This document shows positions 12,674-22,560 of a stretch of 64,000 nt of DNA, piece after piece. This stretch comes from Mycetohabitans sp. B8 (lineage in GTDB: Bacteria; Pseudomonadota; Gammaproteobacteria; Burkholderiales; Burkholderiaceae): contig NZ_JAHLKR010000008.1 in assembly GCF_021991875.1 (NCBI RefSeq), positions 124,001 to 188,000 of the forward strand, given 5' to 3'. Position 1 is the first letter of the stretch. Each line of letters begins with the position of its first letter. Position numbers and translations under genes: made by a program. The notes beneath the pieces were generated by a model. The model saw only the letters and a program-made list of their open reading frames with translations, did not search any database and was not told the DNA's origin.

Positions 12674-12832
12674 ATGATGGAAACCGATGTGCCGACGAAA
12701 CATCCCACACCCGCGCGTCATAGCGACAACGAAAAAAGCAGGATGCCAGAGCGTCACGACAGCGGCCGCAAGCAGGCGCCGCATGACCAGCCCGGCAAGG
12801 CGCCGGGCGAGGGGGAAGTGCCGGTCGGCTGA
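12674..12832 (+). CDS. Small hydrophilic hypothetical protein
   Basis: 52 residues, starting with two adjacent Met codons (MMETDVPTKHP). GGGAGAA lies about 6 nt upstream, which is the main reason to call it. The product is rich in His, Lys, Pro and Gly, lacks hydrophobic segments and ends GKAPGEGEVPVG. It is probably disordered. No family is recognised. It lies between a gene-poor stretch and a porin pseudogene, so it may be a relic. Confidence 0.45.
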   Translation: MMETDVPTKHPTPARHSDNEKSRMPERHDSGRKQAPHDQPGKAPGEGEVPVG

Positions 12833-12940
12833 CGATCGGCACCGGTGTGCTGCACGAGGCCAACTTACATCGCGCCGCAGGCCCAATGCAAGCCGGTTTC
12901 GTGCGGCCTATCGCACATAGCGCGGTCGCGGTGTTGACCA

Positions 12941-13400
12941 GAACTTATGACGGATACCCGCGCACGGCGAACGGGTTGTTTGCGCTCGCGCAGGTGCCAA
13001 AGTAGCTCGTGCTCGAGCCGGCTTCCGCGTTGACCGACACCCGCTGGCCAGCGACTGTGTTATTGCCGGACGCCTTCTGGCAGATCGCGAGCAGGTTTAC
13101 ATCTGTGTGTTAGGACAACGCGTAGTCGAATACACCGTTGATCGGGTGCCACTTACCGTCAAAGTTGCCGCCGAGCTTCGAGTATGTGTAATCCAAACTG
13201 GGTATACATCGCGCTGGTGGCCCCGTATTTGTCGCCGATCTCGAAGTTGTCCAGGTTCGACGAACCGTCGCTGATCGGCTGGAACTGCGTATACGTCCAC
13301 AGACCCCATGCCAATGCCGGGCTGAATGCGTAGCATGCGCCGATGCTGTAGATTTCTAGATCGCGCAAGCCACCCGTCGGCGCGTTCGCGAGGTGGGTCG
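12941..13400 (-). pseudogene. Broken outer-membrane porin (C-terminal half)
   Basis: Read leftwards, the region encodes a Burkholderia-type trimeric porin tail: LEIYSIGACYAFSPALAWGL, SSNLDNFEIGDKYG, then in another frame LGGNFDGKWHPINGVFDYAL. An in-frame stop falls right after FDYALS, and a frame change is needed to reach the terminal GIRHKF at 12941-12958. The N-terminal half and signal peptide are absent. Intact porins of this family have about 370 residues, like the gene at 22561-23685. At least two frameshifts plus a nonsense codon make it non-functional. Confidence 0.8.
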
Positions 13401-14028
13401 TGAACGCAACCGCATTCAAAACGCGTGCCGTTTCCGGCATGTATGGAAGGTCAACTCCGTTGTCGTATCTTACATTCCCGCAGTCAAGAACGATTACAGT
13501 ATAGTTGCGGCAACGCATTATCGGACTGTTATGGTACGAATGTTGTACTGTTACCGCTGCTATGTAGGTCTTATCGTAAGCAATGCCAAAGGTAAGCAGT
13601 AAACAGTCGGAAAGACGATATACCGCACTACGAACCAAATCGCGTTGCGTTGCAGCATCGTAACGCAAAAAAGAATGCCAGTACGTCAAACATGATCGGC
13701 CCTTGCCAAACGTAACAGCATTCCCAGAAGTTCATAGCATCGCTCTAAGCGTCGAGTTCATAACATCGCTCTAAGCGTTGAAATTGCCGTTGCATCCCTA
13801 TACAAATAAAAATCATTTGCAAGCTTGGTCGAAGGTTCGACCGCTTTTAACCAGCTCGCAAAGCCAGTTTTTTAGCCTGTCGCACGGCCGAATCTTAGGG
13901 CCGGGCCGGATGTCGCATCGCTTAGGCTGATTGGGGTTGGAGGGGGCGGTCTGCTTGCACAAGCCAAGTTAAAACAAGCATTCGGCTTTCTTTGAAAGCC
14001 TTTTAAATCAAGGATTTGAGAGGGATGT
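13401..14028. other. AT-richer intergenic region between porin relic and tRNA-Ser
   Basis: About 630 bp with base composition lower in GC than its neighbours. An ORF runs leftward from 13689 into the porin relic, but its first ~80 codons show no family resemblance. It also contains a 26-bp tandem duplication (13730-13781). No RNA gene or promoter is convincing. Confidence 0.4.
13730..13781. repeat. Tandem 26-bp direct repeat, two copies
   Basis: Copies at 13730-13755 and 13756-13781 share the core CATCGCTCTAAGCG and differ at two positions. No coding context; probably a replication-slippage duplication. Confidence 0.75.
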
Positions 14029-14116
<88 letters not shown>

Positions 14117-14127
14117 CGGAACGCGAT

Positions 14128-14156
14128 ATTGTAGCCGATTTGCTGCGCGTGTTGAA
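14128..14156 (-). promoter_or_regulatory. Promoter of tRNA-Ser(UGA)
   Basis: On the minus strand TTCAAC (plus-strand 14151-14156) and TACAAT (plus-strand 14128-14133) are separated by 17 bp. The -10 box lies 11 nt before the tRNA 5' end. Confidence 0.55.
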
Positions 14157-14255
14157 AATTGGTTGGCAGGCGGCTGCGCACGCCCATCTTGGCCAACTGC
14201 TACGAGTGCGTGCGCACGCCGTTTCATGCAGCCAAGACGGGCGATGCGCGCCAGC

Positions 14256-15536
14256 TCATGCGTCGTCCTGCAGAAACAATGCCTGTAAGTCGTTCAGGAA
14301 ACGTTGTCCGAGCAGCGTCGGCGCGATACTCGCATGATCGCGGCGGATCAAGCCACGCCGTTCGGCTTGGGCAAGGGCGGGCTCGATCGATGTCATCGTC
14401 AGCCCGGTCCGCTCGATGAACCGATGCACCGGGAAGCCTTCGGTCAGCCGCAGCGCATTGAGCATGAATTCGAACGGCAGGTCACGCACACTGACTTCGT
14501 GCTGTTCCTGGATGGGTGCGCCCGCGGCGGTCTGCGCCAGATAGGTGGCGGGGTGTTTGTAGCGCACTTGTCGCACGATCCGTTCCGGAAAGGACAGTTT
14601 CGAATGCGCGCCTGCACCGATGCCTAGATAGTCGCCGAATTGCCAGTAGTTCAGGTTGTGCCGGCTTTGCCGGTGCGCTCTAGCGTACGCTGACACTTCG
14701 TAGCGGTGATAGCCGGCTTCACGCGTGCGTGCATGGATCCACTCCTGCATGTCGGCCGACGTGTCGTCGTCGGGCAGCGCAGGTGGATACTTGTGAAAAT
14801 AGGTGTTCGGTTCCAGCGTGAGGTGGTACAGCGACAAGTGAGGCGGCGCGAATGACAGCGCGTTCTCCACGTCTGCCTGACATTGCGCCAACGTCTGACC
14901 TGGCAGCGCAAACATCAAGTCCAGGTTGAAATTGTCGAAGCTCGAGCGTGCGATCTCTATCGCGCGGCGGGCCTGCGCTGCGTCATGAATGCGGCCTAGG
15001 GCCTGCAGGTGAGCGTCGTTGAAGCTCTGGATGCCGATCGAGAGCCGGTTGACGCCGCTGCTGCGAAAGCTTGCGAATTTGGCGGCTTCGAACGTGCCGG
15101 GATTCGCCTCGAGCGTGATTTCCGCATTCGCGTCCAGTGGCAGCAACGCACGTAGGTCTGACAACAGCCGGTCAATCGCCTGTGCCGACAGCAGGCTTGG
15201 CGTCCCACCGCCAATGAACACGGTATGGACCGGCCGTCCCCAGATCAACGGCAACGCCGCTTCTAGGTCGGCGCGTAGGGCGTCCAGATACTCGGTTTCA
15301 GGAAACTGCGCGTCGTTTGCGCCGCGTGTGAACGCGTGCGAATTGAAGTCACAATACGGGCACTTGCGCACGCACCATGGAAAATGCACATACAGGGACA
15401 GCGGCGGCAGTGCGGTAAGCCGGATGCGTCCCGGCGCAATGAACGCGGACACCGCGCCGCTCGATCCTGGCGCGTCGGCGTGCGCGAGCGGTGAGGGACG
15501 TGCGGGTGCGCGTCCCGCTATGGGATGATTCACCAT
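14256..15536 (-). CDS. hemW: Radical SAM haem chaperone HemW
   Basis: 426-residue cytoplasmic radical SAM protein, formerly called an oxygen-independent coproporphyrinogen oxidase-like protein. The cluster-binding motif CVRKCPYC is near residue 58 in YVHFPWCVRKCPYCDFN. IGGGTPS follows, and the HNLNYW segment matches the HNxxYW motif that marks HemW rather than HemN. HemW transfers haem to respiratory enzymes. About 45 N-terminal residues precede the usual start of the family (SLYVHFPWC). It overlaps the end of rdgB by 7 bp; last gene of rph-rdgB-hemW. Confidence 0.92.
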   Translation of the reverse strand: MVNHPIAGRAPARPSPLAHADAPGSSGAVSAFIAPGRIRLTALPPLSLYVHFPWCVRKCPYCDFNSHAFTRGANDAQFPETEYLDALRADLEAALPLIWGRPVHTVFIGGGTPSLLSAQAIDRLLSDLRALLPLDANAEITLEANPGTFEAAKFASFRSSGVNRLSIGIQSFNDAHLQALGRIHDAAQARRAIEIARSSFDNFNLDLMFALPGQTLAQCQADVENALSFAPPHLSLYHLTLEPNTYFHKYPPALPDDDTSADMQEWIHARTREAGYHRYEVSAYARAHRQSRHNLNYWQFGDYLGIGAGAHSKLSFPERIVRQVRYKHPATYLAQTAAGAPIQEQHEVSVRDLPFEFMLNALRLTEGFPVHRFIERTGLTMTSIEPALAQAERRGLIRRDHASIAPTLLGQRFLNDLQALFLQDDA

Positions 15537-16150
15537 GAGTTCTTCAATCGACGGATCAACTCTGCCAGCGCCAGCGCGCGATGGCTATGGGCGTTCTTCA
15601 CTTCCGGCTGCAACTGGGCGGCGCTTGCCTGCAGCGCGGGGACATAGAACAGTGGGTCGTAGCCGAAACCGTGCCCGCCGCGGGCCTCGGTGAGGATTTC
15701 GCCGTGCCAGCGACCGTCGGCGATCAACGGCTCGGGATCGTCGACATGTCGTACCAGCACCAGCACGCAATAGTAGTAGGCACGCCGGTCGGCATGTGCG
15801 CGCATGACGTCGAGCAGGCGCGCGTTGTTGGCCGCATCGGATTTCTCGCCACCGGCCCATTGCGCATAGCGGGCTGAATAGACGCCCGGGGCGCCGCCCA
15901 GCGCATGCACGCATAGCCCCGAATCATCGGCGAGCGCGGGCAAGCCGGTGACGCGTGCTGCGTGGCGCGCTTTTTCCAGTGCGTTCTCGATGAACGTCGG
16001 ATGGGGCTCGGGCGCTTCGCCCACGCGCAATGCGTGCTGCGGCACAAGATCAATGCCAAGCGCGTTCAGCGCAGAAAATTCGCGCAGCTTGCCAGGGTTG
16101 TTCGACGCGAGCACGATGCGCGACAGCGCAGGTCCGAGGGGGCCGCTCAT
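15530..16150 (-). CDS. rdgB: XTP/dITP diphosphatase (RdgB/HAM1)
   Basis: 206-residue nucleotide-pool sanitising enzyme that hydrolyses dITP, XTP and dXTP to monophosphates. Family motifs are [15 protein letters not shown] at the N-terminus, the catalytic [20 protein letters not shown] near residue 75, and [11 protein letters not shown] near the C-terminus. Its ATG overlaps the rph stop by 4 bp (ATGA), and its own stop overlaps hemW, indicating translational coupling in one operon. Confidence 0.94.
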   Translation of the reverse strand: MSGPLGPALSRIVLASNNPGKLREFSALNALGIDLVPQHALRVGEAPEPHPTFIENALEKARHAARVTGLPALADDSGLCVHALGGAPGVYSARYAQWAGGEKSDAANNARLLDVMRAHADRRAYYYCVLVLVRHVDDPEPLIADGRWHGEILTEARGGHGFGYDPLFYVPALQASAAQLQPEVKNAHSHRALALAELIRRLKNSW

Positions 16151-16878
16151 GGCTGCAGTGCCTTTTTTTGCAGTTCAATCAGTCGCATGATGCCGGACTC
16201 GGCGAGATCGAGCAGTGCGTTCATCTCGTCACGGCTGAACGGTTCGCCTTCGGCCGTGCCCTGTACTTCGACGAAGCGGCCGGCCCCGGTCATCACCACA
16301 TTCATGTCGGTGTCGCAACGTGAGTCTTCCGCGTAGTCCAGATCGAGCACGGGCGTCGCGTCGTGGATGCCGACCGACACCGCCGCAACGTGGTCGAGGA
16401 TCGGCGTCGTGGTGAGCCTGCCTTGCGCCAGTAGCGTGTCCACCGCATCGTGCGCGGCGATGAACGCGCCGGTGATGCTCGCACAGCGTGTGCCACCGTC
16501 GGCCTGGATCACGTCACAGTCGATATGCAGTGTGCGTGGGCCCAATTTCTCCAAGTCGAATACCGCGCGCAGCGCGCGACCGATGAGCCGCTGGATTTCC
16601 TGCGTGCGGCCGGTCTGCTTGCCACGCGCCGCCTCGCGATCGCTGCGCGTGTGCGTCGCGCGCGGCAGCATGCCGTACTCGGCGGTGAGCCAGCCGCGCC
16701 CGCGATCGCGCAGGAATTCAGGCACTTTTTCCAGCACGCTGGCAGTGCAGATCACTTTCGTGTCGCCGCATTCGATCAACACGGAACCTTCGGCATGCTT
16801 GGTATAGTGGCGCGTGATGCGCACGTCTCGCAGTGCGTCGGCGGCGCGGCCACTGGGCCGCGAAGTCGAAACTTTCAT
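16147..16878 (-). CDS. rph: Ribonuclease PH
   Basis: 243-residue phosphorolytic 3'-5' exoribonuclease that trims tRNA and structured RNA 3' ends. It starts [20 protein letters not shown] and contains [18 protein letters not shown], the phosphate-binding region [14 protein letters not shown] and the [20 protein letters not shown] signature. Length is normal for the family and no truncation is seen, unlike the frameshifted rph of some E. coli strains. First gene of the operon; it diverges from yicC across 191 bp. Confidence 0.95.
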   Translation of the reverse strand: MKVSTSRPSGRAADALRDVRITRHYTKHAEGSVLIECGDTKVICTASVLEKVPEFLRDRGRGWLTAEYGMLPRATHTRSDREAARGKQTGRTQEIQRLIGRALRAVFDLEKLGPRTLHIDCDVIQADGGTRCASITGAFIAAHDAVDTLLAQGRLTTTPILDHVAAVSVGIHDATPVLDLDYAEDSRCDTDMNVVMTGAGRFVEVQGTAEGEPFSRDEMNALLDLAESGIMRLIELQKKALQP

Positions 16879-17069
16879 ATTGGAACAGTCGGAAAGTGGA
16901 TGCAGTGGGAGGTCAGCTGCGCTGACCCAAAACCCGCATCTTAGCGCTAAACGCGGATTGCCCTCGGTGGGCCGGATGCGCTCCCTCTATGCCGGCCGCC
17001 GTTGCCGGGGGCAGGTAGGCGTTCAGTGCGATAATTGTTGTTTTACCGGAACCTTTCGCGAGACGCACA

Positions 17070-18011
17070 ATGATCTACAGCATGACGGGCTATGCGAGCG
17101 TGACGCGGGAACTGGTCGTCGACGGCGTAGCCGAGGTCGGCGGCAGTACCCATACTGCCAGCGTATCGGTCGAGTTGCGCACCGTAAATTCGCGGTTTCT
17201 CGACCTCAATTTCCGCATGCCTGAAGAGGTGCGCACGTGCGAGCCGACGTTGCGCGAAATGCTGATGAACCGCCTCTCGCGCGGCAAGGTTGACATCCGT
17301 ATCAACGTGCAACGCAGTGAGCAGGCGGCGCTGGTCGGGTCGCTCAACCGCGACGCGCTGCGGCAATTGGCGGCGCTGGAGCGTTGCGTGCTCGATGTGT
17401 TTCCCGGCGCGGGCGGCCTGCGCACCGGTGAAATCCTGCGTTGGCCCGGCGTGATCGCCGATAGTGGCCTGTCGGCCGCATTGCTGCGCGACGCGGTGCT
17501 GGCATGCGGTAAGCAGGCCGTGGATGAGTTGGTCAACGTGCGCGGCCGCGAGGGGGCGCAACTGGCCTCGATGCTGCTGGCCAACGTGACCGAGATGGAG
17601 GCGATCGTCACCCGTATTACGCCGTTGGTGCCCGAGTTGGTCGCGCGTCATCAGCAAAAGATTGTTGAGCGGCTGCAAGCAGCGCTTGGCGTGGCGGCGT
17701 CGGACGGCTCGCCACAACTCGTCTCGCGTGAGGAAATCGCCGAACGGATCCGTCAAGAGGTGACGATGTACGGCATCCGGATCGACATCGCCGAGGAGCT
17801 GTCGCGGCTAGGTGCGCATTTGGCCGAGACTCGCCACGTGATTGAAAAGGGTGGCCGGGTTGGCAAGCGGCTCGATTTCATGATGCAGGAACTGAACCGG
17901 GAAGCGAACACGCTAGGGTCCAAGGCTGCGGCGAAAGAACTGGCTGACGCGTCGATGACGCTGAAGCTGCTGATCGAGCAGATGCGCGAGCAGGTTCAGA
18001 ATTTGGAATAG
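17070..18011 (+). CDS. yicC: YicC-family endoribonuclease
   Basis: 313-residue member of the YicC family (stress-induced protein with YicC N-terminal and DUF1732 C-terminal domains). It begins MIYSMTGYASVTRE, contains ELRTVNSRFLDLNFRMPEE near residue 35, and ends with the conserved GKRLDFMMQELNREANTLGS and IEQMREQVQNLE. YicC proteins cleave RNA; the E. coli one is linked to small-RNA turnover. It is the first gene of yicC-gmk-rpoZ-spoT, with gmk starting 9 bp after its stop. Confidence 0.93.
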   Translation: MIYSMTGYASVTRELVVDGVAEVGGSTHTASVSVELRTVNSRFLDLNFRMPEEVRTCEPTLREMLMNRLSRGKVDIRINVQRSEQAALVGSLNRDALRQLAALERCVLDVFPGAGGLRTGEILRWPGVIADSGLSAALLRDAVLACGKQAVDELVNVRGREGAQLASMLLANVTEMEAIVTRITPLVPELVARHQQKIVERLQAALGVAASDGSPQLVSREEIAERIRQEVTMYGIRIDIAEELSRLGAHLAETRHVIEKGGRVGKRLDFMMQELNREANTLGSKAAAKELADASMTLKLLIEQMREQVQNLE

Positions 18012-18020
18012 TCCAACACG

Positions 18021-18704
18021 ATGACGAACAATCGCAATCCCTACGCCGGAGAATATCCCGGTAACCTGTTCATGGTGGTCGCGCCGTCCGGCGCGGGCAA
18101 GTCAACGCTGGTCAACGCGCTATTGGCGCGCGACCCGTCGATCCGGCTGTCAGTGTCGTACACCACCCGGCCACCGAGGCCGAACGAGACGAACGGCGTT
18201 CAATATCATTTCATCCCGGCGTGCGACTTCCTCGAGCGCCATGCCCGGGGTGAATTCCTCGAGAGTGCCGAAGTCCATGGCAACTACTACGGCACGTCGC
18301 GCGTGTGGATTGAGGAGCAGATGAAGCGTGGCGTGGACGTGTTGCTGGAAATCGATTGGCAGGGCGCGCAGCAGGTGCGCAAGCAGTTTCGAAACGCGGT
18401 CGGCGTCTTTATTCTGCCGCCATCGCTCGATGCGCTTGAGGAGCGTCTGCGCAAGCGTGGACAGGACGAGCCGAACGTGATCGTGCGCCGGCTGCTGGCC
18501 GCCGGCAGCGAGATCTCGCATGCGCCCGAATTTGAATATGTGTTGATCAACGAGCATTTCGATCGTGCGTTAACCGAAATGCAGACCGTGGTCGCCGCGA
18601 CACGGCTGCGTTTCGCATCGCAACGCGCACGCCATGAGAAGCTGTTCGTCGAGTTGGGCATCCACTCATCGCAGGCGGATGGATCGCGCGGTGAGTTAAA
18701 ATAG
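18021..18704 (+). CDS. gmk: Guanylate kinase
   Basis: 227-residue kinase converting GMP to GDP. The P-loop is [17 protein letters not shown] near residue 20, followed by the GMP-binding [13 protein letters not shown] and [17 protein letters not shown]. It is about 20 residues longer than E. coli Gmk because of N- and C-terminal tails. It lies in the usual operon with rpoZ and spoT, so GTP and ppGpp metabolism are linked by position. Confidence 0.95.
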   Translation: MTNNRNPYAGEYPGNLFMVVAPSGAGKSTLVNALLARDPSIRLSVSYTTRPPRPNETNGVQYHFIPACDFLERHARGEFLESAEVHGNYYGTSRVWIEEQMKRGVDVLLEIDWQGAQQVRKQFRNAVGVFILPPSLDALEERLRKRGQDEPNVIVRRLLAAGSEISHAPEFEYVLINEHFDRALTEMQTVVAATRLRFASQRARHEKLFVELGIHSSQADGSRGELK

Positions 18705-18729
18705 ATTTATAGCAACAAGGAATTCCAAT

Positions 18730-18933
18730 ATGGCTCGCATTACCGTCGAAGACTGCCTGGAAAATATCCCGAACCGCTTCGAGCTTGCGCTTGCGGCGAC
18801 GTATCGTGCGCGCCAACTCGCGCAGGGCCACACACCGAAGATCGAAAGCAAGGATAAGCCGACGGTACTCGCGCTGCGCGAGATTGCCGAAGGGAAGGTC
18901 GGCATCGAGATGTTGAAAAAAGTGCCGGTCTGA
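18730..18933 (+). CDS. rpoZ: RNA polymerase omega subunit
   Basis: 67-residue omega subunit that aids assembly of the beta' subunit and forms part of ppGpp site 1 in proteobacteria. [20 protein letters not shown] is the standard N-terminus. AAGGAATTCC provides a ribosome site. It is positioned between gmk and spoT, the conserved order. Confidence 0.95.
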   Translation: MARITVEDCLENIPNRFELALAATYRARQLAQGHTPKIESKDKPTVLALREIAEGKVGIEMLKKVPV

Positions 18934-18983
18934 CCGGCACACCCGCCATGTGACGACACTACGCAACAGATCTGGAGGCGCAA

Positions 18984-21452
18984 ATGAGTTCCAATCCATC
19001 GCACGCCTCCACGTTGTCGTCCGCAGCGCGCGCCGCTGACGAGGTCGCGGCGCGTCGCCCGCAGGCCGGGGCGAAACGCTCGTCCACGTCGCCGACCGGC
19101 GCGCACACCTCGGACGGCGCTGGCATGGCGACCAAAACGTCGCCTGCGCGTGCGTACATCGATGCAGTGCTCGAACAATCGTTTCGGCACTTGTTCGGTC
19201 CGACCGCCACGCCCGAGCAGCCACGCAAGCACGAAGTCGTATCAATCGCGAAGCTGACCGAAGTGTTGGGCTCGTACATGACACCGGCCGAGATCAAGGA
19301 GATCAAGGCCGCGTTTCACTTCAGCGACGAGGCCCACCTGGGCCAATACCGGCAAAGTGGCGAGCCGTACATCACGCACCCGGTGGCGGTGGCCGAGATC
19401 TGCGCCGGCTGGAAGCTGGACTCCCAGTCGATCATGGCCGCGCTGCTGCACGACGTGATGGAGGACCAGGGCGTCACGAAGACGGAACTGGCTGAGCGTT
19501 TCGGTCCGAAGGTGGCTGAGCTGGTCGATGGGCTGTCCAAGTTGGACAAGATGGAATTCCGCAACCGCGAGGAGGCGCAGGCGGAGAATTTCCGTAAGAT
19601 GTTGCTTGCGATGGCGCGGGACGTGCGCGTCATCCTGATCAAGCTTGCTGACCGGCGGCACAATATGCGTACGCTCGGTGCGGTGCCGCCTGAGAAGCGC
19701 CGGCGGGTGGCGCGCGAGACGATCGATATTTACGCGCCGATTGCGCATCGGCTCGGCCTCAACAATACGTATCGTGAGCTACAGGAGCTCAGTTTCGCGA
19801 ATTTCAATCCGCGTCGGTATGCGACTCTTGAGAAGGCTGTCAAGGCGGCGCGCGGCAACCGGCGAGAGGTGGTCGGCAAAATCCTCGAGGCGGTGCAGCG
19901 TTCGCTGGCCGACGCGAAGATCGATGCTGACGTGACTGGGCGTGAAAAAACGATTTACAGCATCTATCGAAAGATGCGCGACAAGCAGTTGTCGTTCTCG
20001 CAGGTGCTCGACGTATACGGTTTTCGCGTGGTCGTCGACACGCCGATGGAATGCTATATGACGGTCGGTGTATTGCATTCGTTGTACAAGCCGGTGCCGG
20101 GCAAGTTTAAGGACTACATTGCGATTCCGAAGGTCAACGGATACCAGTCACTGCATACCACGCTGGTCGGCCCATTCGGCACGCCCATCGAGTTCCAAAT
20201 CCGCACGCTGAAGATGCATGAGATCGCCGAGGCGGGCGTTGCGGCACATTGGATGTACAAAAACGGCAGCGCGGATCTGAACGACGTGCAAAAGCGGGCG
20301 CACCAGTGGCTTAAGTCGTTGCTCGACATCCAGAGCGAGGCAGGCGACTCCAGCGAGTTCCTCGAGCACGTGAAGATCGACCTGTTTCCAGATGCGGTCT
20401 ACGTGTTCACGCCCAAATCGAAGATCATGGCGTTGCCGCGTGGCGCGACGGCGCTGGACTTCGCGTATTCGGTGCATAGCGATCTGGGGAACCAGTGCGT
20501 TGCCGTCAAGATCAACAACGAATTGTTGCCGTTGCGCACCGAGCTCAAGAGTGGCGATATCGTCGAGGTCATCACGGCGCCGTACTCGAAGCCGAACCCT
20601 GCTTGGCTGGGGTTTGTCCGGACCGGCAAGGCGCGTTCGGCGATTCGCCATTACCTGAAAACGATGCGCTTGAACGAGTCGGTGCAGCTTGGCGAGCGGC
20701 TCGTGGACCAGGTGCTCAAGGCCTATGGGCTGTCACTTGCCGAAGTCACGCCGGAGATCTGGGACAAGATCGCGCACTCGACTGGCAATAAGTCGCAGCA
20801 AGAAGTATTCGCCGATATCGGGTTGGGACGTCGCGTTGCAGCGGTGCTCGCCAAGCGGATCGAATTGTTGCTCAGCGGCCGCGATGGGGACTCCGACGAG
20901 AACTCGCGCCCCGATGCGCCGGCTCATGCCAGCGGCGGACCGCCGGTACTGATCACCGGGACGGAAGGGATGGCGGTGCAACTGTCGCCCTGCTGCCGGC
21001 CGATTCCCGGCGATGACATCATGGGCTACATTGGGATGGGCCTCGGCATGTCGATCCATACGACCGATTGTCGTGTCGCGCAGCGTATTCATCGGCGTGA
21101 TCCCGGGCGCTGGATCGATGTCGCGTGGGCGCCGCAGCCGGGACGATTATTCGATGTGGCGGTCAAGGTGCTAGTCAAGAACACGCGCGGCGTTTTTGCA
21201 CGCGTGGCCGCCGATATCACGGCTGCCGATGCGAATATTGTGCACGTAGCGATGGATGAGGACCTGGCCCAGGAATCGATGGCGCTGCGTTTTCTGATTC
21301 AGGTCGGTGACCGGGTCCATTTGGCGAATGTGATTCGGCGTACCCGGACCAATCCCGATGTGATCCGGATTGGCCGTGAGCGGGCGTTCGACGACGGCCA
21401 CTATCGGCACGACGGTGGAATGCGCATCGAGCGTGACCGCGGTGACTATTGA
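18984..21452 (+). CDS. spoT: Bifunctional (p)ppGpp synthetase/hydrolase, SpoT type
   Basis: 822 residues. The order is an Ala/Ser/Thr-rich N-terminal extension (about 1-75); an HD hydrolase domain with YITHPVAVAEI, AALLHDVMED and LADRRHNMRTL; a synthetase domain with VYGFRVVVD and VNGYQSLHTTLVGPFG; a TGS domain (VYVFTPKSKIMALPRGATAL); and a C-terminal ACT domain (TRGVFARVAADITAADANI). The intact HD motif indicates that hydrolase activity is retained, so this is SpoT/Rel rather than RelA. GGAGG lies 8 nt before the ATG. The N-terminal extension is longer than in E. coli SpoT (702 residues). Confidence 0.94.
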   Translation: MSSNPSHASTLSSAARAADEVAARRPQAGAKRSSTSPTGAHTSDGAGMATKTSPARAYIDAVLEQSFRHLFGPTATPEQPRKHEVVSIAKLTEVLGSYMTPAEIKEIKAAFHFSDEAHLGQYRQSGEPYITHPVAVAEICAGWKLDSQSIMAALLHDVMEDQGVTKTELAERFGPKVAELVDGLSKLDKMEFRNREEAQAENFRKMLLAMARDVRVILIKLADRRHNMRTLGAVPPEKRRRVARETIDIYAPIAHRLGLNNTYRELQELSFANFNPRRYATLEKAVKAARGNRREVVGKILEAVQRSLADAKIDADVTGREKTIYSIYRKMRDKQLSFSQVLDVYGFRVVVDTPMECYMTVGVLHSLYKPVPGKFKDYIAIPKVNGYQSLHTTLVGPFGTPIEFQIRTLKMHEIAEAGVAAHWMYKNGSADLNDVQKRAHQWLKSLLDIQSEAGDSSEFLEHVKIDLFPDAVYVFTPKSKIMALPRGATALDFAYSVHSDLGNQCVAVKINNELLPLRTELKSGDIVEVITAPYSKPNPAWLGFVRTGKARSAIRHYLKTMRLNESVQLGERLVDQVLKAYGLSLAEVTPEIWDKIAHSTGNKSQQEVFADIGLGRRVAAVLAKRIELLLSGRDGDSDENSRPDAPAHASGGPPVLITGTEGMAVQLSPCCRPIPGDDIMGYIGMGLGMSIHTTDCRVAQRIHRRDPGRWIDVAWAPQPGRLFDVAVKVLVKNTRGVFARVAADITAADANIVHVAMDEDLAQESMALRFLIQVGDRVHLANVIRRTRTNPDVIRIGRERAFDDGHYRHDGGMRIERDRGDY

Positions 21453-21573
21453 CGCGTAACGGGACGGCGCGCGCCCCGGCTGTTCTCGGCATACTGCCCT
21501 AGTGCTGCGGGTTGCCGCAGGACCGCCGGACGATGTTTCGTGCGGTGCGATGCCCGTGCGTGTTACACAAAGC

Positions 21574-21605
21574 AAAAAGGCCTTCCAATCGGAAGGCCTT
21601 TTTTA
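21574..21605. terminator. Bidirectional terminator between spoT and tRNA-Arg
   Basis: Perfect stem AAGGCCTTCC / GGAAGGCCTT with loop AATC, flanked by A-run and T-run. It can end spoT transcription rightward and tRNA-Arg transcription leftward. Confidence 0.9.
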
Positions 21606-21611
21606 AAGAAG

Positions 21612-21688
21612 TGGCGCGGCTGGCAGGATTCGAACCCACGACCCCTTGGTTCGTAGCCAAGTACTCTATCCAACTGAGCTACAGCCGC
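21612..21688 (-). tRNA. tRNA-Arg(ACG)
   Basis: 77-nt tRNA on the minus strand: acceptor GCGGCTG pairs with CAGCCGC, D-arm TAGCTCAGTTGGATAGAG, anticodon loop CTACGAA (anticodon ACG, read as ICG after deamination), T-arm GGGTTCGAATCC, and encoded CCA. Confidence 0.95.
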
Positions 21689-21701
21689 GCGAAGAAGTGA
21701 G

Positions 21702-21729
21702 ATTATAGCAACTTCTTCGAAGATGTGAA
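21702..21729 (-). promoter_or_regulatory. Promoter of tRNA-Arg(ACG)
   Basis: On the minus strand a perfect TATAAT (plus-strand 21702-21707) is preceded after 16 bp by TTCACA (plus-strand 21724-21729). The -10 box is about 14 nt before the mature tRNA. Confidence 0.6.
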
Positions 21730-21849
21730 GCCCCTAACGCGATTTTTTTGCATGTCAGTGATGAGCGGACGCCTGATGCTGGCCATGAGGCGTTTGTCCA
21801 TTCGTATAATAGTCAAAAGGGCATTCCATGGTTTCAGTCGATTTGCACA

Positions 21850-22410
21850 ATGAACAAGGCATTTGTGAAGGAAAGCGATGATTCGGCGCAAGACGACGAC
21901 CTGCCGCAACCGGACATGCCGGCTGGCGCAAAAAACTATATGACGCCCGAAGGTTACCGCCGCCTGAAGGACGAGTTGCTGCAGTTGATCGACGTCGAGC
22001 GGCCCGAGGTCGTGCGTACGGTGTCGTGGGCCGCGTCCAACGGCGACCGGTCCGAAAACGGCGACTATATTTATGGTAAGCGGCGTCTGCGCGAGATCGA
22101 TCGGCGCATCCGTTTCCTGACCAAGCGGCTCGACTTAGCCGAGGTCGTCGACAGCCGCCGGCAAGAAAACACCGACCAGGTGTTCTTTGGCGCAACGGTC
22201 CACTATGCAACATCCGACGGCGCCGAGAACCAGATCACCATTGTGGGCGTTGACGAGGTGGATCTGGACCGAGGACGAGTCAGCTGGATCTCGCCGATTG
22301 CGCGGGCGCTGTTGAAAGCGCGGGTTGGGGACACTGTGCCACTACACACCCCAGGCGGGATTGAACAAATCGATATCCTCGACGTGCGCTATCCGACCAC
22401 TCCGCACTGA
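21850..22410 (+). CDS. greB: Transcription elongation factor GreB
   Basis: 186 residues from the ATG at 21850 (MNKAFVKESDD). An upstream in-frame start at 21748 would add 34 residues unlike the family. GreB enters the RNA polymerase secondary channel and stimulates cleavage of backtracked RNA. The signature YMTPEGYRRLKDEL is followed by the coiled-coil with NGDRSENGDYIYGKRRLREI, whose acidic tip residues (D and E) are catalytic. The C-terminal FKBP-like domain includes GRVSWISPIARALL. The RSENGDYIYGKRRL spacing favours GreB over GreA. It converges with the porin gene. Confidence 0.92.
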   Translation: MNKAFVKESDDSAQDDDLPQPDMPAGAKNYMTPEGYRRLKDELLQLIDVERPEVVRTVSWAASNGDRSENGDYIYGKRRLREIDRRIRFLTKRLDLAEVVDSRRQENTDQVFFGATVHYATSDGAENQITIVGVDEVDLDRGRVSWISPIARALLKARVGDTVPLHTPGGIEQIDILDVRYPTTPH

Positions 22411-22495
22411 GTGTGTGCAAGTGTGCTGCACGCGGGCTGCTGTCGCGAGCGCTCGCAGGCTGCTGCCATGACAGTGCTCGCGGCACAGTGACAGA

Positions 22496-22525
22496 TAGAA
22501 AAAAGGCGCCCGCAGGCGCCTTTTG
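22496..22525. terminator. Bidirectional terminator between greB and porin
   Basis: GGCGCC-CGCA-GGCGCC stem flanked by six A's on the left and TTTT on the right, serving convergent genes. Confidence 0.87.
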
Positions 22526-22560
22526 AGCTGGTGCACAGGACGACTGGCGTCCTGTCCGCT

